DNA of 64,000 bases from Bacillota bacterium (GTDB taxonomy: Bacteria > Bacillota > Clostridia > Christensenellales > Pumilibacteraceae): contig WRGC01000003.1 of the NCBI GenBank assembly GCA_009787385.1, forward strand, positions 16,838 to 80,837, given 5' to 3'. Below are positions 1-8,997 of the stretch, piece after piece. Positions within the stretch are counted from its first letter, which is position 1, and each line of letters begins with the position of its first letter. The notes beneath the pieces were generated by a model that saw only the letters and a program-made list of their open reading frames with translations, made no database searches and had not been told where the DNA came from. Made by a program: the position numbers and the translations under genes.

Positions 1-920
1 CATTTTAGCACCATAATAAAATTTTCCACCATCTACACTATCTGCATATCCATTAAAGATGTATCCATCTCTACTAGGAGCTGTAGCTGGTGGCATACTC
101 TCACCAAATACTGCAACTACTTGATTTGTTCCACCGTTTCCACCATTAAAGTCTAATGTTACTGTGTACTTTTCTTGTTGCGTCCCGCCATTTTCTTGCC
201 ATTGTGCGTATAATGTAGTATCTTCTTTTTTATTCCATAAACGCAAAGAATACATATCTTCATCATAATAAAGCGTTCCACCATCTACACTATCTGCATA
301 TCCATTAAAGATGTATCCATCTCTACTAGGAGCTGTAGCTGGTGGCATGCTATCGCCATATATTGCTACCACTTGTTCTGTTCTACTACTTCCATCATTA
401 AAGTCTAGTGTTATTGTATATTCTTCTGGCTGTGCTATCTCCCATTGTGCATACAGTGTATCATCTTCTTTTTTGTCCCATTGAGTCATTGAGTTCATAT
501 TGCCATCATAATATCGCTTGCCACCGTCCACTTTATCTGTATATCCATTAAATACATATCCATCTCTAGCGGGAGCTATAGCTTGCGGCATACTCTCGCC
601 ATATGTTGCTCTTACTTGACTTGTTCCACCATTTCCACCATTATAATCTAGCGTTATTGTAACAATGAAAATTGGTATCATTTCCCACTGTGCAACCAAT
701 TTGTAATCTGTTGGAGAATTGTCAATCCTATCCCATACTCTCACTGAGTTCATATTTTTGTCATAATAATATCTGTCTTTATAATAAGATGAGACATATC
801 CACTAAAAATATATCCATCTCTACTAGGGGCTGTAGCTTGTGGCATATTCTCGCCATATGTTGCCACCACACTTGTTGTTCCACCACTACCCCCATTCAA
901 ATTTAGCAAGACGGTATCTG
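1..920 (-). repeat. Coding tandem repeats (about 230 bp units, 3 complete plus 1 cut)
   Basis: Four copies of the InlB-type unit lie at about 685-920, 443-663, 197-424 and 1-177. The last is truncated by the window edge. Copies 3 and 4 are nearly identical over stretches longer than 50 bp (for example 43-97 and 292-347), whereas copy 1 is more diverged. This gradient suggests recent expansion or gene conversion towards the C-terminal end. Confidence 0.85.
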
Positions 921-1416
921 GTTTGCGTGGTTCTACCGATACTTCAATGAGATCCCACACTTCATAATAAAAAGGCGTACCATCATTTAGCATCCAATTG
1001 ATATAGACAGCAAAATAATATTGTTTTCCAACATTGCTTGAATCTACATAAAAATATTCTGTTTGTGTGCGATATTTCTCAGCAGTATTTAAATCAAGAG
1101 TATCTCCTTTATTTTTATACCAACCAATTTTAAACCTAGTATACAAATCTTGAGTAGGTGAATTAGGATCATTTCCTTGATTCAATACTACTCTCAAAAC
1201 AAAACTATCACCAACAGTTATACTTATTTTTGATGGTGGATATTCGGCAAAAGCTGTATTCGGCATTTGCATAAAAGAATACTCATCAGCGGTATTTGGA
1301 TTATGACTTGCAATATTATTGCTATTTGCAACAGTCAATACCCCCAATGCAAAACAACTAAACAATACTATGATAGATATTATTATAGATAGATAGATAC
1401 TTCTCTTCTTGCTCAT
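1..1416 (-). CDS. Secreted InlB B-repeat (Listeria-Bacteroides repeat) surface protein, 5' part only
   Basis: The reading frame starts at ATG 1416, with GGAGA about 9 nt upstream, and stays open for 472 codons to the left edge of the window, so the C-terminus is missing. The first 30 or so residues form a signal peptide: MSKKRS, a hydrophobic core rich in I/V/L, then a small-residue region. Residues from about 60 to 160 form a domain I do not recognise. From about residue 165 onward there are repeats of about 75 residues with the pattern LDxNGGxGGT, VxATYGExMP, APSRDGYxFxGY, YYDxxM and LYAQW, which is the Listeria-Bacteroides repeat fold (InlB B-repeat). Such repeats usually act as stalks or in adhesion on extracellular proteins. 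A cell-surface role is inferred; the anchor lies outside the window. Confidence 0.85.
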   Translation of the reverse strand, partial: MSKKRSIYLSIIISIIVLFSCFALGVLTVANSNNIASHNPNTADEYSFMQMPNTAFAEYPPSKISITVGDSFVLRVVLNQGNDPNSPTQDLYTRFKIGWYKNKGDTLDLNTAEKYRTQTEYFYVDSSNVGKQYYFAVYINWMLNDGTPFYYEVWDLIEVSVEPRKPDTVLLNLNGGSGGTTSVVATYGENMPQATAPSRDGYIFSGYVSSYYKDRYYYDKNMNSVRVWDRIDNSPTDYKLVAQWEMIPIFIVTITLDYNGGNGGTSQVRATYGESMPQAIAPARDGYVFNGYTDKVDGGKRYYDGNMNSMTQWDKKEDDTLYAQWEIAQPEEYTITLDFNDGSSRTEQVVAIYGDSMPPATAPSRDGYIFNGYADSVDGGTLYYDEDMYSLRLWNKKEDTTLYAQWQENGGTQQEKYTVTLDFNGGNGGTNQVVAVFGESMPPATAPSRDGYIFNGYADSVDGGKFYYGAKM

Positions 1417-1594
1417 ATATAATTCTCCATGCAACCTTATACACCAATTATATAATATTTGACACTATTTGTCTATATATATAATACAATACATCTTTGT
1501 CAATATGTTGCTTTATTGTATATTTAGTTAAATTTTATTATTAATTTATTCATATATTTAAATTTTAAAGCATATGGGACACTTACAAAGCCAA

Positions 1595-1622
1595 AAAACA
1601 CTACTATATAAAGTAGTGTTTT
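1595..1622 (-). terminator. Rho-independent terminator after the permease gene
   Basis: An 11-bp perfect stem (AAAACACTACT / AGTAGTGTTTT) with a 6-nt loop is followed on the minus strand by a run of T. It lies between the end of the permease gene and the start of the InlB-repeat gene, so it separates the two transcripts. Confidence 0.8.
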
Positions 1623-1682
1623 GGTATATATAAAAGTACTTTAAATACAGTGCAACAAGTTGTAAAAATTTTTAATAATATA

Positions 1683-3116
1683 TCAATCAACTATCCACTT
1701 TCCACCATCATTTGCAATTTCATCGTTCAAATCTCTAATTTGATCCGTTGATTCCTCTACACAGTAAGAACCATGAATCTTTTTGCCATAGTACAACAAC
1801 AACCAACCAATCAACTGCATACCCACAAATACTACTGTAAACCACAATACATACATTTGGTGTTTGGATATGAGTGCTATAACCAAGAATATCACACAAC
1901 CTATAGACACTATTGGAGCTACAAACCTATTAAACCAATGTACATCTTTATACTTTATCATCATTGCCACAAAAATAGGCAAAAACATAACATACAAAAA
2001 TACAATAGGAAGCTCTGATATATCAAATTCGCCATCCCATCTAGTCATACTAAAGTACCATACTACAAACCACATAGCTGACATAACCAAGCCAATGACA
2101 GAAGAATTGGTAGGTACATTGGTATGCGGAGAAATATGTCCAAATGTACCTTGTCCTACACACATTCTCTTTTGTGCCAAAGAGTACATACTGCGAGTAG
2201 ATGACATCATCATACCATTGGCAGTACCCAAGCAAGACACAACAACAAACACAAACAAGAGAGTACCACCCATGCTGCTAAATATTTGTGAAAATGCATT
2301 TTGAGTACCTACATCACCTGCTTCCATCAAAACACCAACATTGAGAGAGCTAGTCATACCTACAAAGTACAAAATATATACACCAACTACAATTATAGCG
2401 GCAATCAACAATCCCAAAGGTACATTTCGTTTTGCATTCTTGATTTCTGGAACTATACTAGTGACTATTATCCAACCATCATATGCAAACAAACATGCAA
2501 TAATAGCCTTAAAAAAAGGATTTCCGTCAACTTCTGCTGTCACTGTACCAAAATTGTCCATAGTAGTACCCTTGGCTAAGCCTACTATAGTCCCAATAAT
2601 AGCCATCAACAACAATGGCACAAGCTTGACAACTAGAGCGGATACTTGAAATTTGCCTGCAACTTTGGGTGCTAGAGTATTGATAGCATACAACAGTACC
2701 ATATAGCCAATAGCAATTGTCCATGTTGCAGCACCAATATAACCACCATCAGGCAAGTCTAACAAAGTTGTAGTATACATAGCTGATATCCAACATACTA
2801 CAGCGACCATGCAAGGAGCATATATAGTTGTCCAAAACCAACCAATAAAATAACTAAATTTGCTACCAATCAAGTCATCGGCGTACCCCATCAACCCTGG
2901 AGAATTGGGGTGTTTTGCGGCAATAACACAAAAAGTATAACATAAGCACAACATGACAAGTCCACCTACAAGCCAAGCAGAGATACTCAACCACATGTTG
3001 CCACCAGTAGCATTTAATACATCATCAGCTTTAAAGAATACACCACTACCAATTACAATACCTGCAACCATGGCAATACATGTAAACAAACCATATTTTT
3101 TTTTTAGCTCTTGCAT
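1683..3116 (-). CDS. APC-family amino-acid permease
   Basis: This is a 477-residue integral membrane protein with about 12 hydrophobic segments. The N-terminus (GLFTCIAMVAGIVIGSGVFF) is the TM1 signature of the amino acid-polyamine-organocation superfamily. The unwound glycine-rich stretch GIVIGSG contacts the substrate amino group in this family. The length matches serine/threonine and other amino-acid exchangers of Bacillota. The start has a GGGAG site 8 nt upstream. The gene stands alone between the cas operon and the repeat-protein gene and has its own terminator. The substrate cannot be read from the sequence; uptake or exchange of a neutral amino acid is the likely role. Confidence 0.85.
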   Translation of the reverse strand: MQELKKKYGLFTCIAMVAGIVIGSGVFFKADDVLNATGGNMWLSISAWLVGGLVMLCLCYTFCVIAAKHPNSPGLMGYADDLIGSKFSYFIGWFWTTIYAPCMVAVVCWISAMYTTTLLDLPDGGYIGAATWTIAIGYMVLLYAINTLAPKVAGKFQVSALVVKLVPLLLMAIIGTIVGLAKGTTMDNFGTVTAEVDGNPFFKAIIACLFAYDGWIIVTSIVPEIKNAKRNVPLGLLIAAIIVVGVYILYFVGMTSSLNVGVLMEAGDVGTQNAFSQIFSSMGGTLLFVFVVVSCLGTANGMMMSSTRSMYSLAQKRMCVGQGTFGHISPHTNVPTNSSVIGLVMSAMWFVVWYFSMTRWDGEFDISELPIVFLYVMFLPIFVAMMIKYKDVHWFNRFVAPIVSIGCVIFLVIALISKHQMYVLWFTVVFVGMQLIGWLLLYYGKKIHGSYCVEESTDQIRDLNDEIANDGGKWIVD

Positions 3117-3309
3117 AAAAATCTCCCAATAATCAACAAGGTTGAATCAACTAATACAACATCAAATATTATGTGCTTGCTTGCAAATGCATAAATATAC
3201 AATTTTACTGTATATTTATATTATACTATATTCAATATATTCTTGACAATCAATTTAGACAATGTTTGTAATTTTAAAAAATTTGTAAATGATTTAAAGT
3301 AATTTAATA

Positions 3310-3509
3310 AGATTACAATGAGCGGTTTTATTACAATAAAATACAAATTATCAACAAAACCATCGTTATTCTTTTTTGACGCCAAAAAAGAATCAAAAAA
3401 GCTTTTTTTTTGGGGGGGGGGGCGAATCCCCACGAACGCCTTAAGGTTGTTTTTATTTATTTTGTTACTTCCTTTACATCTTAATGCACTCTATTTATAT
3501 ACTTCTTAT
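3310..3509. mobile_element. Foldback MITE-like element, copy A
   Basis: About 200 bp, clearly related to copies at 14463-14646 and 45838-46034. The shared core contains the near-palindrome TTCTTTTTTGACGCC...AAAAAAGAA followed by CAAAAAAGCT, then a G-rich/C-rich loop. The two halves are imperfect inverted copies of each other, so the whole element can fold back on itself. Copy A carries a T9-G11 tract (3403-3422) in the central part. No transposase gene is present. It lies just downstream of cas2. Confidence 0.65.
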
Positions 3510-3558
3510 AATTGAATAAAGAGCATAATTGAACAAATATTGCATAATTTAAAGACAA

Positions 3559-3588
3559 AAAAATGGATTTTGTATCAAATCCATTTTT
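3559..3588 (-). terminator. Terminator of the cas operon
   Basis: A 12-bp perfect stem (AAAAATGGATTT / AAATCCATTTTT) with a 6-nt loop, ending on the minus strand in a T-rich tail. It lies 32 nt after the cas2 stop codon and closes the cas9-cas1-cas2 transcript before any array could be read. Confidence 0.75.
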
Positions 3589-3620
3589 GTTAATATTAGT
3601 ATTTGTTATTAACTACATCT

Positions 3621-3938
3621 TTATAAGAATGTTAGTTGATGCCACTGTGCGTCTTTGTCTGATGGTATTTTAGTACCCAACAATATATCCGCATTGGTAA
3701 ATTGTTTTTCGGTAATTGTAATTAGCCTTATACTTCCATACAATGGCAAAACTGACTGCAAGCGTTTTTTGTATTTTTTTACGCTATCATGTCCATTGCA
3801 CAATCTACCATATACAGAATACTGTATCATATAAAAACCTTGCTTGATAAGGTTGTTTCTAAATTGAGTTGCTGCTCTCCTTTGGTCCTTAGTATTGGTA
3901 GGCAAGTCAAACATTATCATCATTCTCATAAATCTCAT
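3621..3938 (-). CDS. cas2: CRISPR-associated endoribonuclease Cas2
   Basis: A 105-residue protein with the Cas2 ferredoxin-like fold. The first strand MRMMIMFDLPT carries the conserved aspartate after a hydrophobic stretch, followed by the pattern RRAATQFRNNLIKQGF and QYSVYGRLC typical of type II Cas2. Cas2 forms the scaffold of the Cas1-Cas2 spacer integrase. The gene follows cas1 by 42 nt and is the last gene of the operon. Length and motifs are normal, so spacer acquisition machinery appears intact even though no array is adjacent. Confidence 0.95.
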   Translation of the reverse strand: MRFMRMMIMFDLPTNTKDQRRAATQFRNNLIKQGFYMIQYSVYGRLCNGHDSVKKYKKRLQSVLPLYGSIRLITITEKQFTNADILLGTKIPSDKDAQWHQLTFL

Positions 3939-3980
3939 AACTTTAGATGGAAAATTTTGTTATATTTTGAAAATACTATA

Positions 3981-4895
3981 CTACACAATTGAATGCAATC
4001 TAAGCACACCCAATCTCACACGAGACAGTTTGTCACAGCTTTGCTCTACACTTTGATTAAATCCCACAATATATCTCTCAATTGCAGTAGATAAATTAAA
4101 CTTTTCGTTGTCTATTTTTATCTCATACTCCACTAAACTAAAAATTTTTTGCTTGCAATCACTATCCAACTGTGTGTATTTTTTTAACAATTTAAAAATG
4201 TACAAATCTACAAATGGTCTAAAAGGTTCTATAATATCATCAGCCAAGTTGAATGCATTCAACTCTGAACTATGAAACAAACCCAAACTAGGTTCGTATC
4301 CAAAAGCTACAAGAGTACGAGCTATCATACCTCTCACAATAGCATATCCATAGTTGAGTGCATCATTGACAAAACAATCATCTTTTCGGCTAAATGCAAC
4401 ACCAAAAGTATTTTTGTCAAACAGTGAATCAAAATAACACATAGCTGCTCTAGCTTCTATATTGGTACAGTCTCCTATCTCTACTTGATTGACATAGTGT
4501 TGTAGCATCTCAATATTTTCTTTTTTATAAGCATGAAGTACAAAAGCTTGATTGTCAATTTTGTTTTTTATTATTGTCTGCCACAATTGTTGTTTGAGAT
4601 TGCAAGACATAGATATTTGACTAGATAGAGCTTTTAGATGTCTACTATGGCAACAAAATGGAAGCAATACGCCATTGGGTATATGGCGTGCATCACAAAC
4701 ATAGGTAGCTATTTGATTTTCGGCTAGTTGAGAAATTGTGTAAGCCGTGATAGTACTCTCTCTATTTTCTATAACCAAAGTACTCAAATCTTCTAAATTT
4801 GCTGTATAGTTGTTTACACCTTGTCTTATAACAAGTTGCCCTCTATCTATACTCAAATATGATGGCTTGGATATGAATATATTTCTAAACGGCAT
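3981..4895 (-). CDS. cas1: CRISPR-associated integrase Cas1 (type II)
   Basis: A 304-residue protein of normal length for type II Cas1. The metal-binding triad is present: E147 in NIEARAAM, H208 in GLFHSSELNAF and an acidic residue at 219-223 in NLADDIIEPFRP. Cas1 joins new spacers to the repeat at the leader end of a CRISPR array. It lies 74 nt downstream of cas9 and 42 nt upstream of cas2, in the same direction. Neither csn2 nor cas4 follows, which fits subtype II-C. Nothing indicates inactivation. Confidence 0.95.
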   Translation of the reverse strand: MPFRNIFISKPSYLSIDRGQLVIRQGVNNYTANLEDLSTLVIENRESTITAYTISQLAENQIATYVCDARHIPNGVLLPFCCHSRHLKALSSQISMSCNLKQQLWQTIIKNKIDNQAFVLHAYKKENIEMLQHYVNQVEIGDCTNIEARAAMCYFDSLFDKNTFGVAFSRKDDCFVNDALNYGYAIVRGMIARTLVAFGYEPSLGLFHSSELNAFNLADDIIEPFRPFVDLYIFKLLKKYTQLDSDCKQKIFSLVEYEIKIDNEKFNLSTAIERYIVGFNQSVEQSCDKLSRVRLGVLRLHSIV

Positions 4896-4969
4896 GTGCT
4901 TTTTAAGTGTTCGATTAGTATAATATTATAACGACAATTACAATATTATTTTTAAAAATCTTTTATAAA

Positions 4970-7900
4970 CTATTTTTGATTAGGAAATTTTTCTCTAACT
5001 TGCTTAGTAGTGATTTTGGTAATATTGCCTAGAGTATCTACTGAGCATTTGGATATTTCTTTCAAACCTTTTACTCCTAGACTAGAAAGATTGTACAAAC
5101 TATCATGCGACTTTACTGTTATTGCGCCGCCAGATATTCCCGCTTTGACATAATAAATATACACATCATTGCAAGTAGTTTTGCTAATATTTTTTACAAC
5201 TTTATCACCTTCTACAACTTCGTCTTCTCTAGTAAATTCCATATTATCTTTATGCTTTACATAAATGCAATCATTGGGGTAGAGCGAAAATATAAAATCT
5301 TCATCTTTCATCTCTTTTAAAGATGGTCTAGCTAAATTAGGCAAAGTATGTTTGACAAAATCATTGACATATACAGGCACCCAATAATACCCATTGTCAC
5401 CTTTCTTTGGAGCATTTTCAACCTTAAAGACATCTATTCTTATCATTCCACCATTGGCTGCTGCACCGTTGTTCTTGAGAGTAACAAATGATGACTTTTT
5501 TTCTATTGTGTTTACTTTAAGGACTACATTCCCAAAAGTCATTGTCCCGTCTTGATTGCGGATTGGTTTATAAAAAGGTTCTTTAAATTTGTCTTTTTCT
5601 GGCAACTTGCTTTGTTCTTTTAGGTATTGTTTCAAAGCTTGGTACAACAACTTGTCACTATCAGGCTTATAATAATTATCTATCTCTCCATCTTTGTCCA
5701 ACTTTAAATTTTTCAATTCCGTGCGTTTTACCATAAGTGTAGGGTCTAACTGCTCATTCTCTTGTACTCTATCCTTGCATACACCTACTTCACTAGACTT
5801 GATTTTTGCAACTTTTCCAAATGTAGTCTCTTGATGCCCTTGTCCTGTAGCTTTGCGATTTAATTTGCGTGATACAAATATTTTATTGATGTGTGTATCT
5901 TTGCCATCTACATGCACAGGATTGCCATCATGCAATCCTTGTGATTGTTCTATAAGTTGAGTAACTAGATTTCTAAACTGAGTAGCTTTATAATTGCTTA
6001 GTGGAGACATTTCATTGTCAAACAACTGCCTTTCTAGCTCTTTTTTGACATGACTATTGGTTTGCTTGGTGTGCAACCCTCTTTTAAAGTACTCTTCTTT
6101 TGTCAACACTTCACCCGTCTCATAATCTACCCATTCTTCAATAGTGGCAATAATTTCTCCAGTTTCTAAATCTATTTGATTGGTAATATCTGGCTTTCTA
6201 TATTTGTTTTCTATCAACTTATTGTATTTGCTTATTTGCTGTATATAGCTATCTGTAGTACACGCAACTACTATAGCATCTAGTGCATGGTGAGTATCTC
6301 CGTTGTTGCGTACCTTGTTGAGACCAAATCTAGCTCTAATATAACTAGTCATAGTACCATTGACAGTAATAACTCTCTTTTTTTGAGTATCTTTGGTATG
6401 AACAACTTCGTCAAACAAGAGATAATTTTTTAGTGTATTAGCTATTACCTTGGTTGCATATCTAGTGTCATTGAGATTGCGTTCTATAAACTTGTTTCTA
6501 TCTTCATCTGTGATAACAGTCTTGAGTAGTCTTGACCTTTTGCCCAAATTTTTGCCAAATATTCTCTCAACATTGGCAATATATCTTTCTCTTTTTTCTC
6601 CCGTGAGATATTGCAAAGGCAATCTATTGCCTTTTTGTTGATTTTCTTCACCAAATACTAATACCTTATTTTGATAACTGTCATTAAAAGAAATACTGTA
6701 AGGAACTATATGGTCAACTTCAACATAGCCATCTTCTAGCAAACGAGTGTTGTCTATAGATTTTCCACTATACATACATATACAGTTTTGTTGCCTATAG
6801 AGATTTATTTTGACTATATCTAGCCCTGTAGGATTGGAATCTAGTTTAGAATTGGATTTTCTTAGTTCTACAGCTTCTTGCTTGGCTCTTTCGTTGCGTT
6901 CTCTATTTTGCTTATTAGCCTTTTCAATATCCTGTCTCTCTTTTTTGGACTTTGCCATATCTCTAGCTAACTCTATATTGATACCTATAGGACTACCATA
7001 TGTCTCTACCAAAGAATTGACTACCTTTATCACTTGTCCTACACTGCGTCTCACAACAGGGTTGTTGATAGGCTTAGTCCCACCATTTTCGGCATGTTCT
7101 AATAGGCTCAATTTTTTGAACCTTTCTCCCGTCCACTCACTCTTAAAGTCATACCCCGCACGAGTAACAGCTTGGTCATAAGTATCACCAACTTGCCACA
7201 CATCAAGAATTTTATCTACAGCCTTAATTGACAAATGACCAACGCCACTAAATGACAATTCCAAACTTGCTTGTGATATATTGTGTGCAACCACACTGTC
7301 AAGCCCATTTTTGACCAACTCAGTCTCTAGTTTTTCAACCAAATCATTATCATCTTTGTACTTAGAGACTACTGTAGCTATACAATTGAGTTGAGCCGTA
7401 GTGAGAGTTGTGATATCAATTGACACGCCCTTTAGGACTCTTTTTATAGCGTGATATTTTGGCAATCCCAAAATCTTTGCATCTGATTCTGGATCTTTTG
7501 ACTGGTCATCTTGTATAGGATTGCCATCTTTGTCTTTTTTGACTTTAGGTTTGTAGTCAACATTGCTAAACTTGCAATCTTGAGACAAATTCAAGACTTT
7601 TCTAATATCTTTGTATGTTATTTTTTCTTTATCATGTGCATGTTTGACTAGAGCATCAAACTGCTCTTGAGTCAAATGTTGTCTGCTGTTTTTTCTACCA
7701 TCAACAATACTAATGTGATTGAAATCTTGATACAACCGAAATTTTTCAAAACTATAACTAGCTTTGACCGCTCGTTCTTCTTGTGGTTCAAAAGTACACT
7801 TGCCTGTCATTTTTTCTATCAAAGAAATCAATGGTTGCAGTCCTTGCTTTTGTCTATGATAATTGATACCCTCAATACCGTACTTGCTTTCAATTCCTCC

Positions 7901-8803
7901 TGGACCTTCACTGTAATGGCGTTGACTTTCAAATATCTCAAGATACTTGTCTTTCAATTGTGGATTAGCATACTGATGATTACCCAAAGCAAATTGTCTT
8001 TCAAATATAAGCTTAATCTCATCTACAATCCACGCTCTCAACATTACAAATTTGTAATCTCCTGTAGAGTTGCGTGCTTTGAATACATAATTTCCTTTTA
8101 CAGAAACTTGATTGCCACCCACATTGAGTCTAAACTTGGAGTCATTGTATATCATCTCTCCTACAGAACGGTATTGAGACAAAATGATTTTGTTGTTGGC
8201 TATACTTTTTAGTGCTGCTTCATCATCTGTTTTTTCACTTTCTGTTGCTTTTGCCTTAGCTTTTTTGCTTTCATCTGTTTGACTGTCTAGTACTTTTGTA
8301 TCTTTGGCATTGGACTTATAACCACGGCGTTGCAACAAATGTATAAGCAGTTTGGCAAACTCTTGATTGGTCAAAACACTATCCAACGCTCTATACCTAA
8401 TCTCATATATATCCTGCTTGGGTTGACTATTGTCATACAAGTTGTCCAACTGTTGTTGAGAAAGCATACCACTTTCAACAATCAATCTCTTAGCTCTATG
8501 TAATCTAAATTTGTGTCTACGATTTCTTCGCCTAGCACCCCTTGCACTTCGCCTAGCACCCCTTGCACTTCGCCTAGCTTCTCCAAGCCCCTCATCACTA
8601 CCTGGCACTTCGGCAGCTGTAAACACTCTAGAACCTGCCGCAACAATATCCACAGCATAACCAGACTCATCGCACTCTATCACAGACCAACCAACACTAG
8701 CTATACCAATATCTAATCCAAACCGTACTTTAGTGTTTTTACTTTCCTTAGTGTTTTTACTTTCCATAGTGTTTTTACTTTCCATAGTGTTTTTACTTTC
8801 CAT
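4970..8803 (-). CDS. cas9: CRISPR-associated endonuclease Cas9 (type II-C-like, 1277 aa)
   Basis: An RNA-guided DNA endonuclease with both nuclease centres intact. RuvC-I is at D31 in FGLDIGIASVGW. The arginine-rich bridge helix covers about 74-105. RuvC-II is at about E610 in GINIELARDMAK. HNH is at about 697 in YVEVDHIVPYS with N in the following QNKVL region. RuvC-III is at about 838-842 in THHALDAIVV. There are two oddities. First, the N-terminus is a tandem MESKNT repeat with three in-frame ATG codons. Second, the bridge helix contains a 7-residue direct duplication (ARRSARG twice). Because repeats 1-3 all begin with ATG, the true start could be 8803, 8785 or 8767; the first is listed. 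The protein is longer than most II-C Cas9s. Cas1 and Cas2 follow without csn2. Confidence 0.95.
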   Translation of the reverse strand: MESKNTMESKNTMESKNTKESKNTKVRFGLDIGIASVGWSVIECDESGYAVDIVAAGSRVFTAAEVPGSDEGLGEARRSARGARRSARGARRRNRRHKFRLHRAKRLIVESGMLSQQQLDNLYDNSQPKQDIYEIRYRALDSVLTNQEFAKLLIHLLQRRGYKSNAKDTKVLDSQTDESKKAKAKATESEKTDDEAALKSIANNKIILSQYRSVGEMIYNDSKFRLNVGGNQVSVKGNYVFKARNSTGDYKFVMLRAWIVDEIKLIFERQFALGNHQYANPQLKDKYLEIFESQRHYSEGPGGIESKYGIEGINYHRQKQGLQPLISLIEKMTGKCTFEPQEERAVKASYSFEKFRLYQDFNHISIVDGRKNSRQHLTQEQFDALVKHAHDKEKITYKDIRKVLNLSQDCKFSNVDYKPKVKKDKDGNPIQDDQSKDPESDAKILGLPKYHAIKRVLKGVSIDITTLTTAQLNCIATVVSKYKDDNDLVEKLETELVKNGLDSVVAHNISQASLELSFSGVGHLSIKAVDKILDVWQVGDTYDQAVTRAGYDFKSEWTGERFKKLSLLEHAENGGTKPINNPVVRRSVGQVIKVVNSLVETYGSPIGINIELARDMAKSKKERQDIEKANKQNRERNERAKQEAVELRKSNSKLDSNPTGLDIVKINLYRQQNCICMYSGKSIDNTRLLEDGYVEVDHIVPYSISFNDSYQNKVLVFGEENQQKGNRLPLQYLTGEKRERYIANVERIFGKNLGKRSRLLKTVITDEDRNKFIERNLNDTRYATKVIANTLKNYLLFDEVVHTKDTQKKRVITVNGTMTSYIRARFGLNKVRNNGDTHHALDAIVVACTTDSYIQQISKYNKLIENKYRKPDITNQIDLETGEIIATIEEWVDYETGEVLTKEEYFKRGLHTKQTNSHVKKELERQLFDNEMSPLSNYKATQFRNLVTQLIEQSQGLHDGNPVHVDGKDTHINKIFVSRKLNRKATGQGHQETTFGKVAKIKSSEVGVCKDRVQENEQLDPTLMVKRTELKNLKLDKDGEIDNYYKPDSDKLLYQALKQYLKEQSKLPEKDKFKEPFYKPIRNQDGTMTFGNVVLKVNTIEKKSSFVTLKNNGAAANGGMIRIDVFKVENAPKKGDNGYYWVPVYVNDFVKHTLPNLARPSLKEMKDEDFIFSLYPNDCIYVKHKDNMEFTREDEVVEGDKVVKNISKTTCNDVYIYYVKAGISGGAITVKSHDSLYNLSSLGVKGLKEISKCSVDTLGNITKITTKQVREKFPNQK
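8526..8578 (-). repeat. 21-bp tandem duplication in the Cas9 bridge-helix codons
   Basis: Two identical 21-bp units (8526-8546 and 8547-8567) plus an 11-bp partial third copy encode the ARRSARG-ARRSARG segment of Cas9. Other Cas9 proteins, for example the Staphylococcus aureus enzyme with GRRSKRGARR, have a single such heptad here. Confidence 0.85.
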
Positions 8804-8816
8804 AGTGTTTTTACTA
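8732..8816 (-). repeat. 18-bp tandem repeats at the Cas9 N-terminus
   Basis: Four units of 18 bp, plus a partial unit upstream of the first ATG, encode MESKNT (three times) and KESKNT. Each ATG-bearing unit also places GGAAAG about 10 nt before the next ATG, which could serve as a weak ribosome-binding site. Confidence 0.85.
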
Positions 8817-8824
8817 ACACTTCA

Positions 8825-8853
8825 ATTATAGCATATAATCAAGATTTTGTAAA
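8825..8853 (-). promoter_or_regulatory. cas9 promoter
   Basis: On the minus strand, TTTACA at 8853-8848, a 17-bp spacer and TATAAT at 8830-8825. The predicted transcript starts about 15 nt before the first ATG. Its 5' end would form a small hairpin (AGTGTT / AACACT) directly upstream of the start codon. Confidence 0.65.
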
Positions 8854-8907
8854 CAAATAATGACAAAATATCTTAATTATTTCAAAATTTTTATAAAATA
8901 CTATACA

Positions 8908-8939
8908 GTTAGAGCGTAAATATGTATACCCACTAAAAC
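8908..8939 (+). ncRNA. Possible tracrRNA anti-repeat or lone degenerate CRISPR repeat
   Basis: The plus strand reads GTTAGAGCG...CCCACTAAAAC. Its reverse complement begins GTTTTAGTGGGTATAC, which has the GTTTTAG opening typical of many type II repeats. In S. aureus-type tracrRNAs the anti-repeat ends in ...ACTAAAAC. The location, upstream of cas9, suits a tracrRNA. No clear nexus hairpin follows, and the terminator at 8998-9022 has its T-run on the other strand, so this is only a candidate. Confidence 0.25.
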
Positions 8940-8943
8940 TAAC

Positions 8944-8968
8944 GAGTGTACAACGAGTGTTTATTACA
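8944..8968. repeat. Fragment of the MITE-like element (copy D)
   Basis: GAGTGTACAACGAG followed by TTTATTACA matches the left end of copies B and C, then diverges. With copy A it brackets the cas operon. Confidence 0.45.
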
Positions 8969-8997
8969 TAACAAATCATACTAAAACATACAAAAAA

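Larger units (their letters stand above)
3117..3620. other. Non-coding interval between cas2 and the permease
   Basis: Besides repeat copy A and the cas2 terminator, I see no gene here. This is where the CRISPR array of a type II locus would be expected (downstream of cas2), but no direct repeats of 24-47 bp with regular spacing are present. Short reading frames over the MITE are not credible genes. Confidence 0.6.

Noticed and set aside
3221..3515. Short open frames over the element at 3.3 kb
   Set aside because: They arise from the low-complexity foldback repeat, occur on both strands and have no start signals; the similar peptide in copy C comes from the shared DNA core.
8520..8816. Clustered short direct repeats that might be a CRISPR array
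   Set aside because: The 21-bp and 18-bp units are contiguous (no spacers) and lie inside the cas9 reading frame, where they encode repeated peptides.
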